DNA of 64,000 bases, taken from the NCBI GenBank assembly GCA_964352735.1, contig CAYGTC010000007.1, positions 1-64,000 on the forward strand. Reading direction: 5' to 3'. The notes beneath the pieces are model-generated. The model saw nothing but the letters and a program-made list of their open reading frames with translations, searched no databases and was not told where the DNA came from. This document shows positions 16,117 to 25,671 of the stretch, piece by piece. A program made the translations under genes and the position numbers. Position 1 is the stretch's first letter. Every line of letters starts with the position of its first letter. Source of the stretch: NORP309 sp964352735. Its GTDB lineage: Bacteria; Pseudomonadota; Gammaproteobacteria; Xanthomonadales; Marinicellaceae.

Positions 16117-18729
16117 ATGCCTCTTTTAGCACCGCCCATTTACGCTGATAAATATTTGGATGTGCTTAAGTTTAACCATTTACCCGATAATTGCGTTGTT
16201 TTTTTAAAAGAACTTTTGCAGGATGCTGATCAAGCCTTATTAACCGATTTCTCTGAGCAAAAAGAAATAACGCAACTGGTTAATTCCAGAGCCTGGTATG
16301 TTGAACAAATCATTCTTCAATTATGGAAAACACTGATCAGATGCAAAAAAGTCACATTGGTTGCCGTGGGCGGCTTTGGGCGAGGTGAATTACACCCCTA
16401 TTCTGATATCGATCTTTTAATCCTCACAGGTAAGAAGCATCAGAAAGTCACAGCACAAATCGCACAATTCATTCAATCCATGTGGGACATTGGATTAGAT
16501 GTTGGCCACAGCGTACGCACTGCTAAACAGTGTTATAAAAAAGCCAAAAAAGATGTCAGCATTGCCACCAATTTAATGGAGGCACGATACATATGGGGAG
16601 ATAAGAAAAAATTCACTAAAATGTCTAAAATGGTCAGCGCCCAAAACATATGGAAAGGGCGAGAATTTTTTGTTGCCAAATTAAAAGAGCAAGATTTGCG
16701 GCACAACAAATACAGCGATACCACTTACAACCTTGAACCCAACATCAAAGAAGGCCCAGGCGGCTTGCGAGACATTCAAATGATTTCTTGGGTTGCACAA
16801 AGGTTTTTTGCCACCGAATCTCTTCATGAATTGGTAGATACTGGATTTTTGACAGAGTATGAATACATGAACTTGATCAAAGGACAAAACTTTTTATGGC
16901 GTGTTCGATTTGCCCTGCACATCATCGCCAAAAGAAAAGAAGAACGGATATTATTTGATAACCAACTTAAATTGGCTGAAATGTTTGGCTTTAACGATAA
17001 GGGCCGAAAAAACCCCGCAGTAGAACAGTTCATGCAAATTTTTTATCGCAATGCCATGCGATTAGAACGTTTAAATTTGAGATTATTGCAATTATTTGAT
17101 GAAAACATTCTGATAGAGAACCACAATAATGACATCACTGACATCAACGACCATTTTCATATAGTCAATGATTTTCTTGAAATTAAAGACACATCACTGT
17201 TTCGTAAAAAACCGACTGTCTGGTTTGAATTGTTTTTGTTGATACAAAAAAATCCTGAAATTCAAGGCATCAGAGCCGACACTGTTCGCGCTCTAAGACA
17301 TAACATCAAACAAGTTAATCAAGAATTTCGCAGTAACCCGAAAATTAAACAACAATTTCTACAAATACTACAACAAGACCGCAAAGTAGCTGCTGTCTTT
17401 AATCAGATGAACCAACTTGGCATACTGGCCAGATATTTGCCTGTCTTTGGTAGAATTGTTGGGCGGATGCAGTTTGATTTATTTCATATTTATACCGTTG
17501 ATCAACACAGCTTATTTGTTTTGAGAAACTTATGCGCTTTACGTCATGGCAAAACCCAAGTAACAGATGCACAATCCATTTTTACTCATATAGCCAAGCC
17601 ATACTTGGTTTATATTGCCGCTATATTTCATGACATTGCTAAAGGGCGAGAAGGCCACCATTCCGAATTGGGTGCGATTGATGCACAACATTTTTGTGAT
17701 GATCATGGCATCGTTGGAGCAGATAAAGATTTGGTAATATGGTTGGTCAAAGACCACTTGATCATGAGTGAAACAGCACAAAAACGAGACCTCAGCGACC
17801 CACAAACCATCAAAAATTTTGCAAATACAGTCCAATCTGTATTGAGACTACAAGCACTATACATGTTAACCATCGCAGACATTTCTGCAACCGACCCTAA
17901 ATTGTGGAACAGTTTCAAAAAAAGCTTAATGAGAGAGTTATACATTAAAACCAGCCGTTATTTGACAGCTGACCAAGAAAACACATCTCTGACAACCATT
18001 AAGAGTAATCTGAACAATCATTTACGTACTCAAGGGTTCAAAACCACTGCCATTGACTCCTATTTCAAGAATTTTCCCAGCAGCTTTTTAAGCCGGGTTC
18101 CACAACACACATTACAAAAAGTTTTGACTCTTGTGATGAACAATCCAACACCAATCATCGCCAGCTTAGACGACCATGAAAAGCCAGAACAGCAGACCAA
18201 CAATAATATGGTAGTAGAGTTTTTGATTTACTGCAAAGATTTCAAGGGGCTATTTTACATGATGGCATCCATTTTCGAGCAGTATCACTTTAACATTGTT
18301 GATGCCAACATCAACGTTACAGCAGAGCACTACGCTTTAAACACCGTAAAATGTATGACCAATGAACGTACCCAAACACAGGTCATCAATGAACTGACAA
18401 AGACCTTAGCCACACAACAAGTTCATGACATAGCACTCAATAGATTCACACCTCAAAGAGAAAAAGCTTTTATCACCAAACCACGCATAAAAATTTTAGA
18501 ATCACACAGTTCATATGAAAGTTTAATTGAGGTCATTTGCAGAGACAGCTACGGCTTACTGGCCCAAATTTCCAAAACGTTTTACTTACTCGACATATCA
18601 ATCAATGCAGCGAAAATTGTCAATGTAGGCACCAGAGCTGAAGACATTTTTTGGATCAGCAAAAATAAACAAGCACTGACAGCTGCACAGTTAACCCTAT
18701 TACAAAAAAAATTATTGGAAACATTATGA
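16117..18729 (+). CDS. glnD: PII uridylyltransferase / uridylyl-removing enzyme GlnD
   Basis: Bifunctional sensor of glutamine that adds UMP to, or removes it from, the PII protein GlnB/GlnK and so controls nitrogen metabolism. The nucleotidyltransferase motif GGFGRGELHPYSDIDLL is at residues 85-101 (catalytic Asp97, Asp99). A central HD domain contains His505-Asp506 (HDIAKGREGHHSELG), the UMP-removing site. Two ACT domains at the C-terminus (about 700-780 and 800-870; CKDFKGLFYMMASIF and CRDSYGLLAQISKTF) bind glutamine. 870 residues compares with 890 in E. coli. Its stop overlaps the dapD start by 4 bases. Confidence 0.97.
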   Translation: MPLLAPPIYADKYLDVLKFNHLPDNCVVFLKELLQDADQALLTDFSEQKEITQLVNSRAWYVEQIILQLWKTLIRCKKVTLVAVGGFGRGELHPYSDIDLLILTGKKHQKVTAQIAQFIQSMWDIGLDVGHSVRTAKQCYKKAKKDVSIATNLMEARYIWGDKKKFTKMSKMVSAQNIWKGREFFVAKLKEQDLRHNKYSDTTYNLEPNIKEGPGGLRDIQMISWVAQRFFATESLHELVDTGFLTEYEYMNLIKGQNFLWRVRFALHIIAKRKEERILFDNQLKLAEMFGFNDKGRKNPAVEQFMQIFYRNAMRLERLNLRLLQLFDENILIENHNNDITDINDHFHIVNDFLEIKDTSLFRKKPTVWFELFLLIQKNPEIQGIRADTVRALRHNIKQVNQEFRSNPKIKQQFLQILQQDRKVAAVFNQMNQLGILARYLPVFGRIVGRMQFDLFHIYTVDQHSLFVLRNLCALRHGKTQVTDAQSIFTHIAKPYLVYIAAIFHDIAKGREGHHSELGAIDAQHFCDDHGIVGADKDLVIWLVKDHLIMSETAQKRDLSDPQTIKNFANTVQSVLRLQALYMLTIADISATDPKLWNSFKKSLMRELYIKTSRYLTADQENTSLTTIKSNLNNHLRTQGFKTTAIDSYFKNFPSSFLSRVPQHTLQKVLTLVMNNPTPIIASLDDHEKPEQQTNNNMVVEFLIYCKDFKGLFYMMASIFEQYHFNIVDANINVTAEHYALNTVKCMTNERTQTQVINELTKTLATQQVHDIALNRFTPQREKAFITKPRIKILESHSSYESLIEVICRDSYGLLAQISKTFYLLDISINAAKIVNVGTRAEDIFWISKNKQALTAAQLTLLQKKLLETL

Positions 18730-19547
18730 CAGACATTCAAAACACCATAGAAACCGCATGGAACGAAAAAGCCACGTTATCACAAGATGAATTACGTGCA
18801 CGCTACAAAGACTCCGTTAATTCTACCATTGCCCTATTAGAAAATGGTAAATACCGTGTTGCCGAACCATTGGATTGCGGTAATTGGCAAGTCAATGAAT
18901 GGCTAAAAAAAGCAGTATTATTATATTTTAGCATGCACGATAACTCTGTAATGCCGGGCACAACACATAATTTTTATGACAAAGTACCTTGTCGCTTCAA
19001 TGGCGCCACCGCCGATGATTTCATGGCAACTGGCGCAAGAATTGTTCCCCCCGCAACTGTCAGAATCGGCGCCTATTTGGGCAAAAATGTTGTTGTTATG
19101 CCAAGTTATGTCAACATTGGTGCTTTTGTTGATGAAGGCAGCATGGTCGACACATGGGCAACTGTTGGCAGTTGTGCACAAATAGGTAAGAATGTTCATT
19201 TATCTGGCGGCGTTGGGATTGGCGGCGTTTTAGAACCTTTACAAGCAGCCCCAACCATTATTGAAGATGATTGTTTTATTGGTGCACGCTCTGAAGTTGT
19301 TGAAGGCGTAAGAATTGGCAAGGGCAGCGTTTTAGCGATGGGCGTTTTCATTTCACAAAGCACCAAAATTTACAACCGTGAAACAAAAGAAATCAGTTAC
19401 GGTTACGTTCCACCAGGCTCAGTTGTGGTTCCAGGTTCGTTACCTGCAAAAGATGGTTCACATTCACTTAACTGTGCCGTCATTGTTAAAACTGTAGATG
19501 AAAAGACTCGATCTAAAACCTCTATCAATGAACTTTTGAGAGAGTGA
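18726..19547 (+). CDS. dapD: Tetrahydrodipicolinate N-succinyltransferase DapD
   Basis: Uses succinyl-CoA to acylate tetrahydrodipicolinate in the succinylase branch of lysine and meso-diaminopimelate synthesis. The N-terminal helical domain leads into a hexapeptide-repeat beta helix. Signatures include GTTHNFYDKVPCRF, GAFVDEGSMVDTWATVGS and SGGVGIGGVLEPLQAAP. 273 residues equals the usual length (274). It is coupled to glnD by an ATGA overlap and ends before a clear terminator. Its product feeds MurE (59484), which here shows the meso-DAP-type motif. Confidence 0.97.
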   Translation: MTDIQNTIETAWNEKATLSQDELRARYKDSVNSTIALLENGKYRVAEPLDCGNWQVNEWLKKAVLLYFSMHDNSVMPGTTHNFYDKVPCRFNGATADDFMATGARIVPPATVRIGAYLGKNVVVMPSYVNIGAFVDEGSMVDTWATVGSCAQIGKNVHLSGGVGIGGVLEPLQAAPTIIEDDCFIGARSEVVEGVRIGKGSVLAMGVFISQSTKIYNRETKEISYGYVPPGSVVVPGSLPAKDGSHSLNCAVIVKTVDEKTRSKTSINELLRE

Positions 19548-19582
19548 AGCCAGCCTACTTTTACATAGGCTTATAACAATAC

Positions 19583-19610
19583 AAAAGGGCAACCTCAAAG
19601 CTGCCCTTTT
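19583..19610. terminator. Bidirectional terminator after dapD and the M16 peptidase
   Basis: A 9-bp stem (aaaagggca pairing with tgccctttt) around a 10-base loop, with T-runs on one side and A-runs on the other. It lies between the convergent ends of dapD and the M16 gene and can serve both. Confidence 0.8.
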
Positions 19611-19628
19611 TAAGTTCAATGCAATACT

Positions 19629-22517
19629 CTATTCAAAAATCTGATCGACAGGGATAATTTCAACGGCTTGTGCTTTTATATTCAAAGGATATTTTTGCAA
19701 AAATTGATCCTTCTTTAACAATTGTTCATCTTTATCTGAGTTATAGACCATTGGTGACTCTTGACCTGAAACCAGTCTTTGTTTCATATCTTGGGCGTCT
19801 TTGGTGATGAAAACAAAATGAATATTGTCTTCTTGCAAGTATTTTTGAATCACTTTATTAACATCTTCCAGACTTAATTGTGCCAAAGATTTTTTCACAT
19901 ATGAGGTGAATTCTGAGGTTCCATAAAACTCACTGTCCATCGCGTAACCCAGTATTCGATCCTGACTCTTCACCAATAAACCTGCATATTTACTGAGGTA
20001 GTTTCTGGTGCCCTCAAACTGCTCCTTTGTTAGGCCATGTTTAATCAAATGGTGCAATTCATACATCGCCAATCTGGTTGCAAAATGGGCATCATTGTTA
20101 GTTCGCAATGGCCTCAACCACACTTGAAATATTTGTGAACTGCGACCAAGATTAGCATCTGGTTGCGATTGAAACATGCCTCTTGGAAAATATTCGATAT
20201 ACGCATAATCACCATAATTCATGCCACGTTTTTCACGAATCTCTCCATATAGATGACTGTTTGAGTTTCTGTGTTCACCAAAAAATGATCGCACTAACCA
20301 CAGTGCAGCCCAATCTTTACTGGCTCTGGTTACATCTATAGGAAAACCAAACGAAACAGCTGTTGCTAAAGTTTCTTTCTCGACAATGGTTACTGGGCGC
20401 CCTTTTAGAGCTGGAGCTGCTGACACTTTTTCATTGGCTTTTTCACCTATAGGCAGTTTTTTAGCCAATGCATTATTTAATTCAGACAATAACTCATCTG
20501 CAAAATTGCCTGTTATACCGACAGTTAAATTCTTTTGCGTCAATTGCGTTTGGTAAAACAATTTAACATCATCAAGGGTGATTTTTTCCAACTCAGATAG
20601 ATCACCTAAGTTATAGGTTTCATAAGGGTGGTTGGCATATAATTTGTGATAAAGTACTTCTTTGCCTAGCTCCTCATCATTGTTTCCTTTAAGGTTTGTT
20701 TTAATGAAATTGATGTGCTGTTGTTTCAATCGCTTAAAGTCATCTTCCCTAAATCCAGGATCTGTGATGCTGTCTATAACGATATCTAACCATTGCGCTA
20801 CTTTTTCTTGATGAACACGACCGGTAAAGCTGATCATTTCTTTATCTACTTGACTCCTGAAATTTGCCGCCATAGGAAACATCAGCTGACTGATTTCAGT
20901 AGAAGAGTAACGTTTAGAACCACCATCACTGATCATCGATGCGGTTAAAGCGGCCACTCCATTTTTATCATTGTCTTCAAATGCCGGCCCTGTGTTAAAC
21001 AATAAATTCACATCAATGATCGGGCTGTTATTCCTCATATTAACCACATCGAATGCAGCTTTTTGTGACTTGTTTGCTTGTGCGACCAATTTTTTCAAAT
21101 TGAAATGTTCATCCAACCCATTGACCTTATCATCAGTTGACAGTGAAACGATTAAACGGCCTTGGTCTATCAAATATTTATTTGCTGCCGTCATCAAGTC
21201 ATTTACGGTGACTTTTTTTAATGCGTCAAATTGTTGGTTAATCAATTCTGGGTCCCGATCTCTTTGCACATAAGTAGCTAAAATAGCACCTATGGTACTT
21301 GAATTATCCATCGATGTTGCAAAACTATAACGTTGCGAAGATTTAAGATCATTAAGTTTCTTTGTATCAACAAGCTCTGTCCGTGCTTTTACAATGGTAT
21401 CAATGAATGCTTGTTTGACTGTAATATAATGTTCTGTACTGGCCAGTCTTGCAGCAATATAAATCAGTGATGGATCTTTTCTTGATGGAGCAAATGCAAA
21501 AAAACTATCAACCAATTGTTTATTGGTTACCAACTCTTGATATATGGCTGAAGTTTCACCAAAATATATTTCCAACAATAAATCCAATGCCTGTTTGTCG
21601 ACTTTGGTTGGGTCATCAGATGGACCTCTGAACGCAAAAGTAAGCCATGGCTGCGTTGGAGAGTCCCATTTAATGTGTTGATAGAACTGGCCTTTAGGTT
21701 GCGGCTCTACAGGAATCTTTGCCTGATATGTCCCTTTCTGCCAATCACCCCAATATTTTTCAACCAATTGAAAAGTGTGTTCAGCATCAACATCACCAAC
21801 AACGATAACAGCTGTTTTTTCTGGACGGTACCAGCGATCAAAAAACTCATGAGCATATTGCAATTGATTTGGCATGTCTTCAATGTCTTTTAAAAAGCCC
21901 ATGGTGGTATGTTTATAAGTGTGCTTTTTAAATGCCTTATCTCGAATGGTCTCTCTCAATTTTGAGAAAGGATTTGCACTATTTTTCAAGTATTCACCTT
22001 TGACTGCCAAAGCCTCAGTTCTAAACACAGACTCAGTAAAAGATAAATTTTTGAAACGATCAGCTTCAAGCATCAATAAGGTTTCCAAATCATCTTTTGT
22101 AACCGTCGTATAATAATTGGTGAAATCATCAGTTGTATAAGCATTTTGATCCGCCCCTGCGTTTTTGAGTAATCGACTGTATTCATCAGCCGAGTAATTG
22201 GGCGTTCCCTTAAACATCATGTGCTCAAAAAAGTGCGCAAAACCCGATTTTCCAGGTTCAACTTCATTTCGTGAACCTGTCTGGACTGGAATTTGTACAG
22301 TGACCACTTCAGGATAATCAGTGGGCACGACAATGACACGTAAACCATTATCCAAATCCCTCATTAAATACGGCAGATTAAAGACTTTTTCAACCTGTTG
22401 AGTTTTTATCTGTACTTCATTTGAATCGTGATGCTTTGCTTCAACTGGCTTTATATTACTGCTGATAAACGCAGCAATAACCATTAACACCATGCATTTT
22501 TTACTGATTGATATCAT
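19629..22517 (-). CDS. Exported M16 family zinc metallopeptidase (two M16 units)
   Basis: A 962-residue insulinase/pitrilysin-type peptidase. An N-terminal signal peptide (about 1-27, hydrophobic 9-20) points to the periplasm or cell surface. The inverted zinc motif HxxEH is at His95-Phe-Phe-Glu98-His99 (FAHFFEHMMFKG), and the distal Glu lies about 75 residues further in ALAVKGEYLKN. The second half (about 500-920) is a non-catalytic M16 copy with INFIKTNLKGNNDEELG and a late RNYLSKYAG region. Such tandem M16 proteins degrade short or unfolded peptides. It is a single-gene unit, convergent with dapD and preceded by a long gene-free region. Substrate is unknown. Confidence 0.9.
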   Translation of the reverse strand: MISISKKCMVLMVIAAFISSNIKPVEAKHHDSNEVQIKTQQVEKVFNLPYLMRDLDNGLRVIVVPTDYPEVVTVQIPVQTGSRNEVEPGKSGFAHFFEHMMFKGTPNYSADEYSRLLKNAGADQNAYTTDDFTNYYTTVTKDDLETLLMLEADRFKNLSFTESVFRTEALAVKGEYLKNSANPFSKLRETIRDKAFKKHTYKHTTMGFLKDIEDMPNQLQYAHEFFDRWYRPEKTAVIVVGDVDAEHTFQLVEKYWGDWQKGTYQAKIPVEPQPKGQFYQHIKWDSPTQPWLTFAFRGPSDDPTKVDKQALDLLLEIYFGETSAIYQELVTNKQLVDSFFAFAPSRKDPSLIYIAARLASTEHYITVKQAFIDTIVKARTELVDTKKLNDLKSSQRYSFATSMDNSSTIGAILATYVQRDRDPELINQQFDALKKVTVNDLMTAANKYLIDQGRLIVSLSTDDKVNGLDEHFNLKKLVAQANKSQKAAFDVVNMRNNSPIIDVNLLFNTGPAFEDNDKNGVAALTASMISDGGSKRYSSTEISQLMFPMAANFRSQVDKEMISFTGRVHQEKVAQWLDIVIDSITDPGFREDDFKRLKQQHINFIKTNLKGNNDEELGKEVLYHKLYANHPYETYNLGDLSELEKITLDDVKLFYQTQLTQKNLTVGITGNFADELLSELNNALAKKLPIGEKANEKVSAAPALKGRPVTIVEKETLATAVSFGFPIDVTRASKDWAALWLVRSFFGEHRNSNSHLYGEIREKRGMNYGDYAYIEYFPRGMFQSQPDANLGRSSQIFQVWLRPLRTNNDAHFATRLAMYELHHLIKHGLTKEQFEGTRNYLSKYAGLLVKSQDRILGYAMDSEFYGTSEFTSYVKKSLAQLSLEDVNKVIQKYLQEDNIHFVFITKDAQDMKQRLVSGQESPMVYNSDKDEQLLKKDQFLQKYPLNIKAQAVEIIPVDQIFE

Positions 22518-23255
22518 TTTTATACCTTATTTAGTTTGCGCATGCGATTTTATACCCATCATATTAACCAAACAATAGGCTAATAGTCACTGAACATTGA
22601 AAATATTATTTTTTATGTTAATCACATGCAATGGGTCAATCTATTAACAACATCAACATACGCATTAATGTACTATTAAGTACTTAATAATTTAAAATAA
22701 ATATTTATTAACACAATTCATCATGCGCAGCTTTTTCGCACGATAATAAATTAAATGAGACCTCTGCATAAGTCTGGGTCTTTGGAAAAAAGAATTGAAA
22801 AGTTCAAGTTCAAGGCAGGAAACGCTATGAATAGCTGGCTATTGATGAGTTTTCTAACGCAGAAATTGAGCTTTTCAAACTTTTTTACATGATTCACGAC
22901 TTATGTAGAGGTCTCTAAATTGTTATTACTGACTATAGACAATATTAAGTGCGATTGTAACAGTTGCGTTAAAAAGACAATTACATTAATATATTTTTAC
23001 ATTTTTGTACATTTTATTTGCAATAATCATCGCCATCAACTAAATTAACAAGCGCGACAATTTGGTATAGTTACCACTACCGATGCCATAGGTATTGTTC
23101 AAAAAGTCAATTACCGATGTGCGGGGCTGTCGTAATACTAGTCAAACTGACAACAATTGCGTCTATTACAAAGTGCATTTTTTATGCCGATAATGATTTA
23201 AAGTGCAACCCCACTGTACGGAAAACCAAGTTCAAGTAATTTGAACTTGGTTTTT
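22518..23255. other. Long gene-free region holding a mobile element and a possible RNA gene
   Basis: No protein gene is seen in these 738 bases. They hold the promoter side of the M16 gene, the palindromic element at 22757-22915, and a plus-strand segment with promoter-like boxes at 23018-23046 and a strong terminator at 23224-23257 (listed separately). The octamer TACCGATG occurs twice (around 23079 and 23113). Confidence 0.5.
22757..22915. mobile_element. 159-bp palindromic MITE-like element, copy 2
   Basis: Ends 22757-22774 (gagacctctgcataagtc) and 22898-22915 are inverted repeats (17 of 18 bases). The element is 159 bp, like copy 1, with the same core AATAGCTGGCTATT at 22830-22843. It is flanked on both sides by TAAAT (22752-22756 and 22916-22920), a likely 5-bp target duplication, which supports movement as a unit. 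Inner arm segments such as aaaaaag and tgaaaag are also mirrored, so single strands would fold into one long hairpin. No transposase gene is present. Confidence 0.8.
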
Positions 23256-23257
23256 TT
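23018..23257 (+). ncRNA. Candidate small RNA of about 200 nt
   Basis: TTGCAA (23018-23023), a 17-base spacer and TAAATT (23041-23046) resemble a sigma-70 promoter. About 200 bases later comes an excellent plus-strand terminator, with no protein gene in between and no plus-strand gene upstream for it to serve. Inside, gtgc-gggg (about 23119-23126) can pair with cccc and gtac (23209-23219), closing a long-range stem. No known RNA family is recognised; 6S, 4.5S and tmRNA signatures were looked for and not found. The promoter and fold are inferences. Confidence 0.3.
23224..23257 (+). terminator. Strong intrinsic terminator
   Basis: A perfect 12-bp stem (aaccaagttcaa with ttgaacttggtt) around a 5-base loop is followed by a T-run (23251-23257). 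The T-run side marks plus-strand transcripts. On the minus strand it lies just past the stop of the LysM-FecR gene, where it may also act, with a shorter U-run. Confidence 0.8.
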
Positions 23258-24602
23258 ATTGAGCCATTATTTTATAAGTGTATTGGGAAATATTATCAAG
23301 ATGATCAACAGCTTTGACGACAAAAGTTTTTGCACCTGAAGAGAGTCTGACAGGTGCGTCATGCCAATCTTGCCACAAACCATTATCCCACCGATAGTGA
23401 ACGCTATTAACTCCTGACTGCCGATCATAACTGAGAATATTAAATATTGTATTGGGCGAAACAACCACAACCCCATCAACAGTTTTTTTTGTACCCAAGA
23501 CGTCCAAAGCAACCAGTGGACCAGCTTCATCTGCTGAAGCATCTGCAATCACTAATGATTGTGCTTGAGACCTAAACCCAACAATATCATTTTTATCTAT
23601 TCCGGCTACTCTCCAATAGAATTGACCAGAACGATTAAGATCAGCGATTTGCCAGATATTATTGGTCACTTTTTTCTGCAGAACGACCTGATTACAATCA
23701 ATATCAATACAAATTTCCACCAAATAACTGTCGGCCTTATTGATTCCTTTCCACAATAATTTTGGATTAGAATAATTGAACACATCATCCAGTTTAGACA
23801 ACAGTGGCGCTTTTAATAATCTTGTTGGTTTCGGCGGCGCCTGTCCTTTCTTAACCTTCATACCCATGCCTTCTGCAATGGCCACTTGTTTGCCAGCAGA
23901 TTCTACTTGAGAGTCACCTTTATAAACCGAAATCACTGAATTCCCATCTTCTAAAACACCTGTTCTCAGCGCAGTTTTTATGCCTTTTTGTGTTGAAGGC
24001 TGTAATGTTGTTGACCCTGAAATAATGGAAATTTCAGATTTTGCTACATCAAGATTATCCCAACTTAATTCAGCATCACCTTTGATAATTTCTATAGTTG
24101 CTGTATCTGTCCCGCGCAAAGTCGTCTCTCTTGATTGCAAAAATACTTGAGAAAATTCCAAAATTTTAAATTGTGATGCATTATTTAACTTTAATAAAAC
24201 CGACGATTTATCAAAAGTTCTTACACCTTCTTTTTGAATCAGCTGATCCCCTTTTGATGCTTGCAACCAATCACCAGTGTTCTTTTTTCTTTGCACTTTA
24301 TTAACAACTTCAAGCATGGTTGCTTTTTGCGCAGGTATTTCTCGTTGTTTGATAATGATCAACTCTTCACCTATGGTCAAAACATGGGGGTCTTGAATAT
24401 GGGGATTGAGTTTCCAGTTTTCTTTCCACAATATATCGGTTCCTAAATAGCTTCTGGTAATTGAATGTAAGGTCTCACCTGATTTAACGGTATGCGTGAT
24501 TTTGGTATCAATAACCTGAGCATAGACAAACATATATGGGTTTAACATGACAATCAGCACAATCAATAACAACTGATATTTTGTTTTATTATTTTCCATC
24601 AT
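23256..24602 (-). CDS. Exported LysM-FecR domain protein
   Basis: A 448-residue exported protein. After a signal peptide (about 1-29) comes a LysM domain (about 36-85; VKSGETLHSITRSYLG, then LNPHIQDPHVLTIGEELII), which binds peptidoglycan. A FecR-type domain follows (about 100-235; WLQASKGDQL, SRETTLRGTDTATIEIIKGDAELS). Next is an Fn3-like segment (about 285-350; NPKLLWKGINKADSYLVEI). The end is a beta-rich domain (about 360-448) like the repeats of the gene upstream (DEAGPLVALDVLG, then VDHLDNISQY). It overlaps that gene by 14 bases and is the last of the kinase operon. FecR-LysM proteins are known next to sensory enzymes. No TonB-receptor or iron genes are nearby, so iron signalling is unlikely. 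Confidence 0.8.
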   Translation of the reverse strand: MMENNKTKYQLLLIVLIVMLNPYMFVYAQVIDTKITHTVKSGETLHSITRSYLGTDILWKENWKLNPHIQDPHVLTIGEELIIIKQREIPAQKATMLEVVNKVQRKKNTGDWLQASKGDQLIQKEGVRTFDKSSVLLKLNNASQFKILEFSQVFLQSRETTLRGTDTATIEIIKGDAELSWDNLDVAKSEISIISGSTTLQPSTQKGIKTALRTGVLEDGNSVISVYKGDSQVESAGKQVAIAEGMGMKVKKGQAPPKPTRLLKAPLLSKLDDVFNYSNPKLLWKGINKADSYLVEICIDIDCNQVVLQKKVTNNIWQIADLNRSGQFYWRVAGIDKNDIVGFRSQAQSLVIADASADEAGPLVALDVLGTKKTVDGVVVVSPNTIFNILSYDRQSGVNSVHYRWDNGLWQDWHDAPVRLSSGAKTFVVKAVDHLDNISQYTYKIMAQ

Positions 24603-25671
24603 TTTTTGCTCTGAATTTTAATTTTGTTTTCACTTTATTTCCAAATTGATCTTCTGCTATGACTTTAATGAAATTGCGTCCTCTTTTAAAAAAAGTGAAA
24701 TTTTGCGGTAAAGGCTCCCACTGTTTTCGAACACTGAAATATTTGGCATATTTTAGTGATGTGTCATCTTCCACTGTAAGAAATATGTCTTGGTTGGTAT
24801 TAACAATATACTTATGTCTTTTGGTGTCTAACGTTTGACCATCAATTTTGATTATAATGCTTGGTTTTTTATCATCAACATTCCAAGCTATCGTTTCAGT
24901 GCTGCTATTACCAAGCTTATCCTCAGCCACCAATACACTGTTATTTTTGACTTTCATCTCAACTGAGTTACCATTAATTTTATCGCCATTTAAGGTAAGT
25001 GAAGTCACTCCTACATCATCGATTGCTTCAACTCTTATCTGAGCTTTTGAACCAGCCAACCACTTTCCATTCTGCTTTACAGCAGGCCCCAGCAACTCCC
25101 AATTGAATTGTGGCCCTTGAAAGTCAGCAATTAACCTTTCTTGTTTGATGTTTTCATTGCCAAAATAATCACTCGCTTTTACCGTAACAAGAGACGAATC
25201 TTTGGAAAATTCAACGCCCTGCTCATTATCTACGGCTTCACCATCAATCTGCACTGAAACATTACCTGAATCATCAACAGCAACCCATTTCATCCTACTT
25301 TTAGGGCCAACAATTGTTTTATCACCCTTGTTAAATGTATTTGACCAAGTCAAATCTATGTCAGGCCCTATATCATCAATCAATAAAATATTATCATTCG
25401 ATTTAAGTTCTTTTGCCCCTTGCACTTGGATATCATGAACAACAATCCTATCCTGAGCATCTTTTATTAACAATTGATATTGACCAGCAGCCAAATCATT
25501 CAAACCTTCATCAATCGATTTAAAAACTCCACCATTGATGGCCCAAGTATTTGAATCTACCAACTGCAGCTGATTAACAATATCTTTGGCCGATGAGAAG
25601 GTTAACGATTGCGCATTAATGTGAGTCGTTGCGATTATCAGACATGACAGTAGTATTTTCACTGCTTGCAT
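24589..25671 (-). CDS. Exported protein with repeated Ig-like domains
   Basis: I do not recognise a named family. The 360 residues start with a signal peptide (about 1-20, ending INAQS) and continue as beta-rich repeats. Each repeat is marked by a D-x-x-(G/K)P motif (DDIGPDIDLTW, DFQGPQFNWELLG, DDKKPSIIIKIDG) and later an aromatic DxFGN/DxLGN turn (SDYFGNEN, EDKLGNSS, EDQFGNKV), as in Ig-like or OmpL47-like surface repeats. The start has a strong AAGGAG seven bases upstream and overlaps the 3' end of the kinase gene by 56 bases, an unusually long overlap that implies coupled translation. It probably works with the kinase and the LysM-FecR protein at the cell wall. Confidence 0.75.
   Translation of the reverse strand: MQAVKILLSCLIIATTHINAQSLTFSSAKDIVNQLQLVDSNTWAINGGVFKSIDEGLNDLAAGQYQLLIKDAQDRIVVHDIQVQGAKELKSNDNILLIDDIGPDIDLTWSNTFNKGDKTIVGPKSRMKWVAVDDSGNVSVQIDGEAVDNEQGVEFSKDSSLVTVKASDYFGNENIKQERLIADFQGPQFNWELLGPAVKQNGKWLAGSKAQIRVEAIDDVGVTSLTLNGDKINGNSVEMKVKNNSVLVAEDKLGNSSTETIAWNVDDKKPSIIIKIDGQTLDTKRHKYIVNTNQDIFLTVEDDTSLKYAKYFSVRKQWEPLPQNFTFFKRGRNFIKVIAEDQFGNKVKTKLKFRAKNDGK

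Noticed and set aside
17786..17796. gagacctcagc, matching the end of the palindromic element, inside glnD
   Set aside because: It is ordinary coding sequence (KRDLSDP) with no partner repeat nearby; the same holds for a similar match at 62570-62579 in mraY.
23018..23257. 6S, 4.5S or tmRNA gene
   Set aside because: None of their conserved ends or loops is present, so only an unnamed candidate RNA is reported.
23256..24602. FecR-type iron signalling anti-sigma system
   Set aside because: There is no sigma factor, no TonB-dependent receptor and no anti-sigma membrane helix; the FecR-type domain is combined with LysM in an exported protein.
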